Assembly: GCA_963759955.1 (NCBI GenBank)
Contig: CAVXCA010000082.1
Coordinates: 1 to 64,000, forward strand
Reading direction: 5' to 3'
Length of the DNA stretch: 64,000 bases
Origin: Roseiarcus sp963759955
GTDB taxonomy: Bacteria; Pseudomonadota; Alphaproteobacteria; Rhizobiales; Beijerinckiaceae
The translations under genes and the position numbers were made by a program. Positions 45,426 to 54,174 of the stretch are shown piece after piece; the first letter of the stretch is position 1; each line of letters opens with the position of its first letter. The notes below the pieces were generated by a model, which was given only the letters and a program-made list of their open reading frames with translations, did no database searches and was not told where the DNA came from.

Positions 45426-45538
45426 AAGTTTCGGGCCTGTCAATGGCGCGCCACAGCCCGTCGAAAGACGGGCGTCTCTCGACGCCCTATGCGCGCGCCG
45501 CCTCCGGCGGTCGAAGACCATTGACAGGCCCGAAGCTT
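45426..45538. repeat. 113-bp inverted-repeat (MITE-like) element with alternative internal hairpins
   Basis: Arms at 45426-45446 and 45518-45538 match 20 of 21 positions (inner end GGGCCTGTCAATGG / CCATTGACAGGCCC). Inside, GCCCGTC-GAAA-GACGGGC (45456-45473) and GGGCGTC-TCTC-GACGCCC (45470-45487) are perfect 7-bp hairpins that overlap by four bases, and CCGCC-TCC-GGCGG (45498-45510) is a third. It may be a miniature inverted-repeat element or a structured RNA. Confidence 0.75.
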
Positions 45539-45569
45539 CGGAAGTTCATGCTTCCATGAGGTCGACGGC
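45535..45569. repeat. 35-bp dispersed repeat, copy 1
   Basis: GCTTCGGAA...ATGCTTCCA...AGGTCGACGGC matches 47070-47104 at 29 of 35 positions. Origin unknown; its first bases overlap the right arm of the inverted-repeat element. Confidence 0.55.
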
Positions 45570-45695
45570 TTGGTGGGTCGGCGGAGAGGGGCGGGGCGGC
45601 TTTGGGCGAAGAAAGCAGGACGCCGCGCGACGCTCAAAATCGGGGAATCGGTATGCTGTCGGCGTAATGTCCATCGCGGGCACAAGGAGATGGCC

Positions 45696-46181
45696 ATGCA
45701 GCTCACTACGGTTCGGATCGACAAGCCGGAGGCGACGAATTTCATCCTCGGGCAGACCCATTTCATCAAGTCGGTCGAAGACATCCACGAGGCCCTGGTC
45801 GGCGCCGTTCCGGGGATCAAATTCGGCCTCGCCTTCTGCGAGGCGTCCGGCAAATGCCTGGTGCGCAGCTCCGGCACCGACGCCGCGATGATCGCGCTTG
45901 CTCAGAAGAACGCGACGGCGCTCGGCGCCGGGCATTGCTTCATCGTCTTCCTCGGCGAAGGCTATTACCCGGTCAACGTCCTCAACGCGATCAAGATGGT
46001 CCCGGAGGTGTGCCGGATCTTCTGCGCGACGGCGAATCCGGTCGAGGCGGTGGTCGCCGAGACCGACCAGGGCAGGGGATTGCTGGGCGTCATCGACGGA
46101 TTCTCGCCGAAGGGGATCGAGGCCGAGGACGACGTCGCGTGGCGGAAGACCCTGCTGCGGCAGATCGGCTACAAGCTGTGA
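45696..46181 (+). CDS. adenosine-specific kinase family protein (DUF355-type)
   Basis: 161 residues, full-length for this family: QLTTVRIDKPEATNFILGQTHFIKSVEDIHEALVGAVPGIKFGLAFCEASGKCLVRSSG, then HCFIVFLGEGYYPVNVLNAIKMVPEVCRIFCATANPVEAVVAET. Homologues, first characterised in archaea, bind adenosine; a kinase function is annotated but physiological role in bacteria is not established. The ATG at 45696 is chosen for its spacing behind AAGGAG; an ATG two codons earlier abuts that motif. It stands alone. Confidence 0.85.
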   Translation: MQLTTVRIDKPEATNFILGQTHFIKSVEDIHEALVGAVPGIKFGLAFCEASGKCLVRSSGTDAAMIALAQKNATALGAGHCFIVFLGEGYYPVNVLNAIKMVPEVCRIFCATANPVEAVVAETDQGRGLLGVIDGFSPKGIEAEDDVAWRKTLLRQIGYKL

Positions 46182-46214
46182 GCGGGGAACTCTGCGCTTT
46201 GAGGGGCTGAGGCC

Positions 46215-46847
46215 CTAAGGTCTCTTGCGGTCCTTCAAAGCGCGGAGACTTGTCATTAAATTCTCGCACAGTTCCTCCGCGCCCTCCAACTGATCCTTTA
46301 CCTCGGCCGCCGTTCGGTGGAGGGTAACTGTTTTCTTGAAGACGGGCCCGTCCTCGTCGCCCTGAAGCACCAGCAGGTCTCCGTTGTCATGCAGCGTCAA
46401 TCGAAAGTGATCTAACGTTGTATACTTTCCCTCTACAACTTCGAAGGCGCGGCCGGACGCGCCAAACACACCGTTAGTACCCTCGAATAAGACATGCGGC
46501 CAAGGAAAGTAGGCGCAGAGCTTCGGGCTATGGACGGTTCCAACTAGGCGACCACCTGCGGAGTTGAGGCTTATCCAAACAATATCTTCGGGCGCGGCGG
46601 CGGTCGTGCCATCGTCTATCACCTCGCCCTCACCATTCCACCAAGTCCCCTTAAAGTGCGCGTCATCTCGAAGCCAGGACGTTAGCTTGGTTGCATTTCC
46701 CACGACCGTGTCGCCGTTTTGCAAGAAGCCAAACAGCGCAACGAAGATAGCGCCAACAAAGGGCGCAGTTTTCCATATCTTTGCCCATGTGGATGAAGGG
46801 CGCACCTCTTGTGGCGATGACAGGTGCTGTCGTGGTCGTTTCGACAT
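46215..46847 (-). CDS. hypothetical membrane-anchored protein, 210 aa
   Basis: A short basic N-terminus, then one transmembrane helix (WKTAPFVGAIFVALFGFLQNG, residues about 25-45) and a soluble C-terminal domain with the repeating hydrophobic pattern of a small beta fold (FKGTWWNGEGEV, WISLNSAGGRLVGTVHS, FRLTLHDNGDLLVLQGD). No family is recognised. Its base composition is lower in GC than neighbours, suggesting transfer. It is convergent with the adenosine-specific kinase gene. Confidence 0.65.
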   Translation of the reverse strand: MSKRPRQHLSSPQEVRPSSTWAKIWKTAPFVGAIFVALFGFLQNGDTVVGNATKLTSWLRDDAHFKGTWWNGEGEVIDDGTTAAAPEDIVWISLNSAGGRLVGTVHSPKLCAYFPWPHVLFEGTNGVFGASGRAFEVVEGKYTTLDHFRLTLHDNGDLLVLQGDEDGPVFKKTVTLHRTAAEVKDQLEGAEELCENLMTSLRALKDRKRP

Positions 46848-47342
46848 CGAACTGACTTAAATTTGGTGCTGCGAGGTCACGACACTAGGCTGTGCCCTGC
46901 TTTGCCGCAACGCTGGCAGCCCGTCATCCCGGCCCCCGGTGCGGTGCGGCCGACCCGGTCTAGCCAGCGAGCGTCGTCGTCAGGCCACTCCAGCTACACC
47001 ACGTCATCGGACGATCTGATAAGCCCACCTGCGGCGGCGCGCTGAAAGCGCGCCCTTGGCCGCCTCTCGGCTTCGGAAAAAGATGCTTCCAAAAGGTCGA
47101 CGGCACTCCCTGCCGATCTGGCGCCGCCCGGCCGGCGTCGGGCGCGCCGCAGGGGGCGGCGATGAGCGACGGGATAGGCCTCTCCCCTCGCGGCCTGGAG
47201 CCGCGTTTGCGGCGGCAGGGGTCCGCAGCGCGCCGCTCCGCCTCTCAACGAGCGGATAATGCAGCGGGGATCGCATCATCCTTGCCCCGCGCCCCTCAAT
47301 TTGCGACAACCTCGCCTCCGCCCTCACCCAAAGGCCAAGCCC
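46848..47342. other. intergenic region upstream of ilvD
   Basis: About 495 bp. Contains the second copy of the 35-bp dispersed repeat (47070-47104). No RNA gene or leader-peptide/attenuator pattern was recognised before ilvD, and no protein-like frame of the right size was found. Confidence 0.45.
47070..47104. repeat. 35-bp dispersed repeat, copy 2
   Basis: Partner of 45535-45569: GCTTCGGAA...ATGCTTCCA...AGGTCGACGGC. Confidence 0.55.
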
Positions 47343-49184
47343 ATGCCCGCGCTCCGCTCCCGCACCTCCACCCACGGCCGCAACATGGCGGGCGCGCGCG
47401 GGCTTTGGCGCGCCACCGGCATGAAGGACGGCGATTTCGGCAAGCCGATCGTCGCGGTGGTCAATTCCTTCACCCAGTTCGTGCCCGGCCACGTCCACCT
47501 GAAAGATCTCGGGCAATTGGTCGCGCGTGAGATCGAGGCGGCGGGCGGCGTCGCCAAGGAATTCGACACCATCGCGATCGACGACGGCATAGCGATGGGC
47601 CACGACGGCATGCTCTATTCGCTGCCCAGCCGCGAGATCATCGCCGACAGCGTCGAATACATGGCCAACGCGCACTGCGCCGACGCGCTGGTATGCATCT
47701 CCAATTGCGACAAGATCACGCCGGGCATGCTGATGGCGGCGCTGCGGCTCAACATCCCCGCGGTGTTCGTCTCCGGCGGGCCGATGGAGGCGGGCAAGGT
47801 CACCGCCAAAGGCAAGATCAAGAAGATCGACCTCATCGACGCGATGGTCGCCGCCGCCGACAGCGCCGTCAGCGACCAGGAGGTCATGGCAATGGAGCGC
47901 TCGGCGTGCCCGACCTGCGGCTCGTGCTCGGGCATGTTCACCGCCAATTCGATGAACTGCCTCACCGAAGCGCTCGGCCTTTCGCTGCCCGGCAACGGCA
48001 CCATCGTCGCCACCCACGCCGATCGCCGCCGCCTGTTCGTCGAGGCGGGCCGTCTCATCGTCGATCTCGCGCGCCGCTGGTACGACGAGGGCGACGCGAG
48101 CGTGCTGCCGCGCTCGATCGCTGGGTTCAAGGCGTTCGAGAACGCGATGACCCTCGACATCGCGATGGGCGGCTCGACCAACACCGTGCTGCATCTGCTC
48201 GCTGCCGCGTACGAAGCCGAGGTCGATTTCACCATGGCCGACATCGACCGGCTGTCGCGCCGCGTGCCCGTCTTGTGCAAGGTCGCGCCCTCGGTCCCCG
48301 ACGTGCACCTCGAAGACATTCACCGCGCCGGCGGCATCATGGCGATCCTGGGCGAACTCGACCGCGCCGGGCTGCTCAACCGCGACGTGACGATGGTCCA
48401 CGCCGAGTCGCTCGAGCATGCGCTGTCGCGCAACGACATCAAGCGCGCGGCGAGCGAGGCGACGCGCGCGTTCTTCGCCGCCGCGCCCGGCGGCGTGCCG
48501 ACGCAGGAAGCGTTCAGCCAAGCCGTGCGCTACGAGACGCTCGACGAGGATCGCGCCCACGGCGTCGTGCGCGACGCCGCGCACGCGTTCTCCAAGGACG
48601 GCGGCCTCGCCGTGCTCAAGGGCAATCTCGCCGTGGACGGCTGCATCGTAAAGACGGCGGGCGTCGACGCAAGCAATCTCGAGTTCGAGGGGCCGGCCAA
48701 GATCTTCGAGAGCCAGGACGACGCGGTGCAAGGCATTCTCGGCGGCGAGGTCGTCGCCGGCGACGTCGTCGTCATCCGCTACGAGGGGCCGCGCGGCGGG
48801 CCGGGCATGCAGGAGATGCTCTATCCCACGAGCTATCTCAAATCGAAGGGCCTCGGGAAGGCGTGCGCGCTGATCACCGACGGCCGCTTCTCCGGCGGCA
48901 CCTCCGGCCTCTCGATCGGCCACGTCTCGCCGGAAGCCGCCGAAGGCGGCGCGATCGGCCTCGTCGAAGCGGGCGACCGCATCGCCATCGACATTCCCGG
49001 CCGCACGATCCGGCTGCTCGTCTCCGACGCGGTTCTCGCCAAGCGCCGCGCCGCGATGGAGGCGAAGGGCAAGGACGCGTGGAAGCCCGCCAAGCCCCGC
49101 AAGCGCGCCGTCTCCAAGGCGCTACGCGCCTATGCTGCGTTTGCGACCAGCGCGGCGCGCGGGGCGGTGCGGGAGGTGCCGTAA
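47343..49184 (+). CDS. ilvD: dihydroxy-acid dehydratase
   Basis: About 613 residues, the Fe-S enzyme that dehydrates 2,3-dihydroxy-isovalerate and -3-methylvalerate in valine, isoleucine and pantothenate synthesis. Cluster cysteines are in CISNCDKITPGML and SACPTCGSCSGMFTANSMNCLTEALGL; RSRTSTHGRNMAGARGLWRA and GRFSGGTSGLSIGHVSPEAAEGG are signature blocks. The ATG at 47343 gives the E. coli-type N-terminus (MPALRSRTSTHGRNMAGAR); the frame is open further upstream without a ribosome site. Length equals E. coli IlvD (616). Confidence 0.96.
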   Translation: MPALRSRTSTHGRNMAGARGLWRATGMKDGDFGKPIVAVVNSFTQFVPGHVHLKDLGQLVAREIEAAGGVAKEFDTIAIDDGIAMGHDGMLYSLPSREIIADSVEYMANAHCADALVCISNCDKITPGMLMAALRLNIPAVFVSGGPMEAGKVTAKGKIKKIDLIDAMVAAADSAVSDQEVMAMERSACPTCGSCSGMFTANSMNCLTEALGLSLPGNGTIVATHADRRRLFVEAGRLIVDLARRWYDEGDASVLPRSIAGFKAFENAMTLDIAMGGSTNTVLHLLAAAYEAEVDFTMADIDRLSRRVPVLCKVAPSVPDVHLEDIHRAGGIMAILGELDRAGLLNRDVTMVHAESLEHALSRNDIKRAASEATRAFFAAAPGGVPTQEAFSQAVRYETLDEDRAHGVVRDAAHAFSKDGGLAVLKGNLAVDGCIVKTAGVDASNLEFEGPAKIFESQDDAVQGILGGEVVAGDVVVIRYEGPRGGPGMQEMLYPTSYLKSKGLGKACALITDGRFSGGTSGLSIGHVSPEAAEGGAIGLVEAGDRIAIDIPGRTIRLLVSDAVLAKRRAAMEAKGKDAWKPAKPRKRAVSKALRAYAAFATSAARGAVREVP

Positions 49185-49235
49185 AGACTCTGCCGAGCGC
49201 GTCCCCCGCGACAAGGCCAGCTTGAGGAGGCCGCG

Positions 49236-50186
49236 ATGCAAAAACGAAGACTGGGCCGCACCGATCTTTCCATCGCTCCCGTCGTCTTCGGCGGCAACGT
49301 GTTCGGCTGGACGGCGGACAAGGCGACCTCGTTCGCGCTGCTCGACCGCTTCGCCGCGGCCGGCCTCGACGCGATCGACACCGCCGACGTCTATTCGGCC
49401 TGGGCGCCCGGCAACAGGGGCGGCGAGTCCGAGACGATCCTCGGGGAGTGGATGAAGGCGCGCGGCAAGCGCAACGCGATGACCGTCATCACCAAAGTCG
49501 GCTCGCAGATGGGGCTCGGCAAGAAGGGCCTCGGCGCGCGCTATATCGAGGAGGCGGTCGAAGCCTCGTTGAAGCGGCTGCAGATCGAGACCATCGACCT
49601 CTATCTCTCGCATTGGCCGGACGAGGCGATCCCTCACGAAGAGACGCTCGGCGCCTACCAGCGGCTGATCGCCAAGGGCAAGATCCGCTGGTGCGGCGCC
49701 TCGAATTTCAACGCCGCGCAGCTCGCCGCCGCGCTGGAGGCCTCCCGGGCGCACGGCCTGCCGCGCTACGAGGCGCTGGAGCCCGAATACAACCTCTACG
49801 ATCGCGCCGCGTTCGACGGGCCCTTGCGCGATCTCTGCATCGCCGAAGGGATCGGCGTCATAACCTATTTCAGCCTCGCCAAAGGCTTCCTTTCCGGCAA
49901 GTATCGCAGCGAAGCCGACCTCGGCCAGAGCCCGCGCGGCGGCGGCGTGAAGGGCTATCTCGACGCGCGGGGCTCACGCATTCTCGCCGCGCTCGACGAG
50001 GTCGCGGCGCGTCATGACGTCGCGCCGGCGACGATCGCGCTCGCCTGGATCGTCGCGCGGCCCGGCGTCACCGCGCCGATCGCCAGCGCGACGTCGCTCG
50101 CCCAGCTCGAAAGCCTCATCCAGGCGGCGACGCTGACGCTGAGCGCCGAGGACGTCGCGGCGCTCGACCAAGCCGGAGCGCCATAG
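49236..50186 (+). CDS. aldo/keto reductase
   Basis: 316 residues of the AKR TIM barrel. Catalytic tetrad residues are visible: Asp and Tyr in DAIDTADVYSAWAPGNRGGESE, Lys in MTVITKVGSQMG, and the His position in DLYLSHWPDEA. NADPH-binding C-terminal SATSLAQLESLIQAA is typical of AKR11/tas-like members. Preceded by GAGGAGGCCGCG. It sits 51 bp after ilvD and 113 bp before two oxygenase genes on the same strand; a link to them is possible but not shown. Substrate unknown. Confidence 0.9.
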   Translation: MQKRRLGRTDLSIAPVVFGGNVFGWTADKATSFALLDRFAAAGLDAIDTADVYSAWAPGNRGGESETILGEWMKARGKRNAMTVITKVGSQMGLGKKGLGARYIEEAVEASLKRLQIETIDLYLSHWPDEAIPHEETLGAYQRLIAKGKIRWCGASNFNAAQLAAALEASRAHGLPRYEALEPEYNLYDRAAFDGPLRDLCIAEGIGVITYFSLAKGFLSGKYRSEADLGQSPRGGGVKGYLDARGSRILAALDEVAARHDVAPATIALAWIVARPGVTAPIASATSLAQLESLIQAATLTLSAEDVAALDQAGAP

Positions 50187-50231
50187 GGCAGGGGACGCAA
50201 AACTGCGTCCGTTAGCCGCGCCGCGCCACGA

Positions 50232-50245
50232 TTGACCTGGATCAT
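50232..50245. promoter_or_regulatory. FNR/FixK-like box upstream of the oxygenase pair
   Basis: TTGACCTGGATCAT matches TTGA-N6-TCAA at seven of eight positions, centred about 62 bp before the ATG at 50300. A match of this quality can occur by chance; it is noted because the perfect boxes elsewhere suggest an active FixK-type regulon. Confidence 0.4.
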
Positions 50246-50299
50246 ATTTGTCCCTAAGGCGCCGGGCTAGTTGGCGTCGTTTCCATTGCGAGCAGGCTC

Positions 50300-50959
50300 A
50301 TGTCGCTTATTGATCTCGAGGCGTTTCGTCAGGCGCCGCTGGTGCGCGAACCCTTCAACTTCACCGTCGTCAAAGACGCCATTCGGCCGGCGGACGCCGC
50401 CGCGATCCGCACGGATTTTCCCGATATTGCGGATTCCGGGCTGTTGCCGGTCGAGGCGACGCACTACGGGCCGAAGTTTCGTCAACTGATCGAGGAGTTG
50501 AAGAGCGAGCCGGTGGCGCGCGCTTTCTCCGAGAAGTTCGGCGTCAATCTCGTCGGCCGCCCGCAGATGATCACCGTGCGCGGGCGCTGCGCGGCCAAGG
50601 ACGGGCGCATCCACACCGATACCCCGACGAAGCTGATCACGGTCTTGATCTATTTCAACGATTCATGGGAGGCCAAGGGCGGACGGCTGCGGCTGCTGCG
50701 CTCGCCGACCGATCTCAACGACATGATCGGCGAGGTGCCGCCGGATTCCGGCACGATGATCGCGTTCCGCCGCTCCGACAAGTCCTTCCACGGCCATGAA
50801 CCCTTCGAGGGGGTAAGACGCTACGTAATGATCAATTGGATGACCAGCGATTTCGCGGCGCAGCGCGAATTGTTCCGCCACCGGCTGTCGGCGCGCGCCA
50901 AACAGGCGATGTCCTTCCTCAAGCCGCGTCCGGCCAAAGTGGGAGGCGCCCGTGGTTGA
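50300..50959 (+). CDS. 2OG-Fe(II) oxygenase-like protein
   Basis: 219 residues with a double-stranded beta-helix core. Putative Fe(II) ligands H-x-D in GRIHTDTPTKLITVLIYFND and the distal His in KSFHGHEPFEGVRRYVMINW, where the following Arg would bind 2-oxoglutarate. This layout suits the prolyl-4-hydroxylase-like superfamily of small-molecule or protein hydroxylases. No signal peptide. Its last codons overlap the second oxygenase-like gene (GTG at 50952), so they are probably co-translated. Substrate unknown. Confidence 0.82.
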   Translation: MSLIDLEAFRQAPLVREPFNFTVVKDAIRPADAAAIRTDFPDIADSGLLPVEATHYGPKFRQLIEELKSEPVARAFSEKFGVNLVGRPQMITVRGRCAAKDGRIHTDTPTKLITVLIYFNDSWEAKGGRLRLLRSPTDLNDMIGEVPPDSGTMIAFRRSDKSFHGHEPFEGVRRYVMINWMTSDFAAQRELFRHRLSARAKQAMSFLKPRPAKVGGARG

Positions 50960-51611
50960 CTCCGCCTCCGTCGCTACGAGCCTGATCGGCTGCTTCGACG
51001 CCAGCCATTTCGGCGCCCAGCCCTTCCGCCATTGGCTGCTCGACAACATCCTGCCCGGGGACGTCTGCTCGGGGATCGACGCGATCGCCGTCGCGCCGCC
51101 CAAGATCGACGACACGCTCGGCAAGCGCGAAACGCACAACAGCTCGCGCCTGTTCTTCGGCGTGGACAACCGCGCGCGCTATCCCGCCTGCGACGCGCTC
51201 GGCGCGGGCTTCCAGAGTTCGGGCGTCGTCGATCGCATCGAAAAGCTCTGCGACGTGAAATTGCGCGAGAGTTACCTGCGCATCGAATATTGCCTCGACA
51301 CCGACGGCTTCTGGCTCGAGCCGCACACCGACATCGGCGCCAAGCTGTTCACGATGCTGGTCTATCTCTCCACCGAGCCGGGCAGCGAAGCCTGGGGCAC
51401 CGACATTCTCGACGCCAACCTGAATCTCGTCGTCACAGCGCCTTACAAGCGCAACGCGGGCCTCATCTTCATCCCCGGCGCCGACACCTGGCACGGCTTT
51501 CATCGCCGCCCGATCAATGGCGTGCGGCGCTCGCTGATCATCAACTACGTCAAGCCGGAGTGGCGCAGCCGGCACGAGCTGGCGTTTCCCGATCGCTTCG
51601 CGGGCGCCTGA
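50952..51611 (+). CDS. second 2OG-Fe(II) oxygenase-like protein
   Basis: 219 residues. Candidate metal ligands H-x-D in FWLEPHTDIGAKLFTMLVYLS and distal His in TWHGFHRRPINGVRRSLIINYV, with Arg for 2-oxoglutarate; the spacing equals that of the gene before it. The two are the same length but only distantly similar, suggesting an old duplication or paired recruitment. GTG start overlaps the upstream gene by 8 bp. It has no signal peptide. Role unknown. Confidence 0.82.
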   Translation: MVDSASVATSLIGCFDASHFGAQPFRHWLLDNILPGDVCSGIDAIAVAPPKIDDTLGKRETHNSSRLFFGVDNRARYPACDALGAGFQSSGVVDRIEKLCDVKLRESYLRIEYCLDTDGFWLEPHTDIGAKLFTMLVYLSTEPGSEAWGTDILDANLNLVVTAPYKRNAGLIFIPGADTWHGFHRRPINGVRRSLIINYVKPEWRSRHELAFPDRFAGA

Positions 51612-51764
51612 CGCCCCGGCGCGAAGAGTCTCCCACGCGGCGCGCGAAACCCTATCGCCGCCGCCTTCAGGGCGTGTCGACGATCGGCTGGGTCGTCGCC
51701 ACGCTCTTTTTTTGTCGCGCGGTCTTGGCTCGGCCCCCGGCGTCGCCAGCGCGCGAAACACGCG

Positions 51765-54143
51765 CTATTGCGGCGTGAAGACGAGTTCTTGCGCGCCGGC
51801 GCGTTTCAGATCGTCCTCGCTGCCCGCGAGCGTGATCGATTTCATGTCGAACCACAGCGCGACGAAGTCGCGATAGTGCGGCGAAAGGATATGCCCGGAT
51901 TGGCCGGTCGCAACGATGAAGCGCGACTTGTCGGGGTCGGCGAGATCGTAGAGCCCGCGAAAGCCGGCGCCCTGGGTGCGCGCGAAGGGCTGATCGGGCG
52001 GAACCTCGTAGCCGCCGCCGCGATCCAGCGTGTAGAAATCGCCGCTCGCGGGCGCGCTGAGGTCGCTTAGCGAGGCGAGCAGCGGAACATGGTTGTAGAG
52101 CGCGTGCTGTAGCAACGCGACGTGCTCGCTTCCCCACTTCCATTGGCTCATGTCGGCGCCGTCGCGCTTGACGATGAGCGCGAGCCCTTCGTCGAGGGCG
52201 CGCGCGAGCGTCGCGCGGCAGTCGGGATCGGGCTTGTCCGGTGCGTCGCACCAGGACGGGTGCTCGCTTAAGAGCGAAATCAGCGTGGTCGCGTCGAACG
52301 GGCCTTTCTGGTCCATGGCGAGGCCGAGCCTGTCGACGAGCATGATCCGATGCAACGCCAGCAGGAACGAATCGAAGATCAACGGCTCGGGGCGATCCTT
52401 GTCCATCACGCCGTTCCACCCGGCCAGCAGCGCCAACGCCTGGCGCGCGCGTTCGTCGCTCGGCGTCACGCGCTCGAGAAGCGGCAGCATGTCCTTCGCC
52501 GCTAGGGAAACGTGATCGCCTTGCATCGCCGCGGAGCTGTCGAGGCTGTGTTTGTCGATCGTGTCGAAGAATTGCTGGATGCGCCGCGCGCGGAACGGCT
52601 CCTCCCAATCCTGGCCGAACGCCGACGGACCATCGTCGGCGACGATGGCGTTGTTGGCGTTGAAGACGAAGCCGGCTTGCGGGTTGTGCAACTGCGGCCA
52701 TTGCTCGAAGGGAATCGTCCCGATCCAATCCTTCTCGCCCGACGCGCCGTCGGCGGGCGTCAGGCCGTCGCCCGATTTGCGCACCGGCACCAGGCCGGCG
52801 CTGATGTATCCGATGTCGCCGGCGACGTCGGCGTAGACGAAGTTCTGCGTCGCCGTCTGATAGAGACGCATGGCCGCGAGGAACTCGTCCCAATTGTGCG
52901 CCGCGTTGACGCGCATCAGGCTTTCGGCGGACGTGTCCTCGGCCCCGAGCCCGGTGTAGGCGAGGGCCATCGCCTTGCCCGCGCCGGCGAGCGCGGCGAG
53001 ATCGGCGTCGACGTCCGAAATGACCGGCCCGTGCCGCGTCTCCCGGACGTGCAGGACGACGTCGGCGCCGCCCTTCACATGGATCGTCTCGTCGCGCGTC
53101 ACGAACGGCTCGGGGCCGTCGGGCGTGAGATAGCGATTGGGATCGGCGGGGTCGATCGTCTCGACGAACAGGTCCTGAACGTCGGAGCCGGCGTTGGTGA
53201 CGCCCCACGCGATGCGATCGTTCTGGCCGAGCATAACCGCGGGGAACCCCGGCACGGTCGCTCCTTTGAGCGACCCTTCCGGCGTGACGATGCGGGCGAG
53301 ATACCAAAGGATCGGCGCGCCGATGCCGAGATGGGGATCGTTGGCGAGAATGGGCTTGCCGGTCACGGTTCGCGCGCCGGAGACGACCCATTCGTTCGAG
53401 GCGGCGTGCCGCAGCGGGACGAGCGCGGCGAGCCGATCGGCCGCATCGTCGATCGCGGCGTGACGCGGGGCGGCCGTCGGAACGGTGGTGATCGGCGAAT
53501 CGGCCGTCGGCATCGCGAACAGCCAGCCCGCCTGCTCGGGCGACAGCTTCTGCTGAAGATGGGCGCGCAACGCCTCGAGCTTGTAATTGCCGCTGAGCTG
53601 CAAGGACGCCAGTTTGCCCCACACCAGCGTGTCGGCGGGCGTCCAGGGCTCCGGCGCGTCGCCGAGGATCAGGAACTCCGGCGGCAGCGCGTTCTCGTGG
53701 CTGGCGAGGAACGCGTTGACGCCGTCCGCGTAGGCTTTCAGGCGCGCCTGCGCCCAGGGCGACAGCGCCGCGAAGCTGCTTTCGGCGAGGCGGTAAAAGC
53801 CGAGCGCGCGAACGAGGCGATCGGCGCCGACGTAGTCGGCCCCGGCGATCTCGGCGAGCCGGCCCTGACCGGCGCGGCGCTGCATCTCCATCTGATAGAG
53901 CCGCTCGCTGGCGTGGATGTAGCCGAGCGCGCGCGCGGCGTCGTCCATCGAAGCGGCGAAGATATGGGGAACGCCGTAGGCGTCGCGCCAGACGCGCGTC
54001 TCGGCGCTCAAGCCGGGCAGGGCGGCGGCGCCCGAATAGGCGGGCATCGCGCGATAGAAGAGATAGAACCCGCCGGCGGCCGCCGCGACGACCATGACGG
54101 CGACGAATTTCGCGATCGCCTTCAACAGACGGAGCTTCATCAA
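51765..54143 (-). CDS. penicillin acylase family (Ntn-hydrolase) protein
   Basis: 792 residues, a normal length for this family. One N-terminal membrane/signal segment (FVAVMVVAAAAGGFYLFYR), then the acylase alpha chain (AYGVPHIFAASMDDAARALGYIHASERLYQMEMQRR) and the beta-chain start HAASNEWVVSGARTVTGKPILANDPHLGI, in which the Ser at about residue 249 would become the catalytic N-terminal nucleophile after autoproteolysis. Periplasmic amidases of this family include penicillin G acylase and N-acyl-homoserine-lactone acylases; no specific substrate is evident. Confidence 0.9.
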   Translation of the reverse strand: MMKLRLLKAIAKFVAVMVVAAAAGGFYLFYRAMPAYSGAAALPGLSAETRVWRDAYGVPHIFAASMDDAARALGYIHASERLYQMEMQRRAGQGRLAEIAGADYVGADRLVRALGFYRLAESSFAALSPWAQARLKAYADGVNAFLASHENALPPEFLILGDAPEPWTPADTLVWGKLASLQLSGNYKLEALRAHLQQKLSPEQAGWLFAMPTADSPITTVPTAAPRHAAIDDAADRLAALVPLRHAASNEWVVSGARTVTGKPILANDPHLGIGAPILWYLARIVTPEGSLKGATVPGFPAVMLGQNDRIAWGVTNAGSDVQDLFVETIDPADPNRYLTPDGPEPFVTRDETIHVKGGADVVLHVRETRHGPVISDVDADLAALAGAGKAMALAYTGLGAEDTSAESLMRVNAAHNWDEFLAAMRLYQTATQNFVYADVAGDIGYISAGLVPVRKSGDGLTPADGASGEKDWIGTIPFEQWPQLHNPQAGFVFNANNAIVADDGPSAFGQDWEEPFRARRIQQFFDTIDKHSLDSSAAMQGDHVSLAAKDMLPLLERVTPSDERARQALALLAGWNGVMDKDRPEPLIFDSFLLALHRIMLVDRLGLAMDQKGPFDATTLISLLSEHPSWCDAPDKPDPDCRATLARALDEGLALIVKRDGADMSQWKWGSEHVALLQHALYNHVPLLASLSDLSAPASGDFYTLDRGGGYEVPPDQPFARTQGAGFRGLYDLADPDKSRFIVATGQSGHILSPHYRDFVALWFDMKSITLAGSEDDLKRAGAQELVFTPQ

Positions 54144-54174
54144 CGCTTCCCCCTTGCGCGAGACTCGGCGACGA

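Larger units (their letters stand above)
45024..45695. other. intergenic region with nested repeats
   Basis: About 670 bp without a supported gene. It holds the third copy of the small palindrome (45383-45405), a 113-bp inverted-repeat element (45426-45538), and a 35-bp dispersed repeat (45535-45569, 29 of 35 identical to 47070-47104). The concentration of repeats suggests decayed mobile DNA. Confidence 0.6.

Noticed and set aside
45024..45521. Upstream extension of the outer-membrane protein frame
   Set aside because: The part before the signal peptide is repeat-derived and has no protein character; ATG 45023 has a ribosome site and a proper leader.
46950..47020. tRNA-like stretch (minus strand GTGTAGCTGGAGTGG)
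   Set aside because: The acceptor and T-arm do not pair and there is no T-loop consensus; a chance resemblance.
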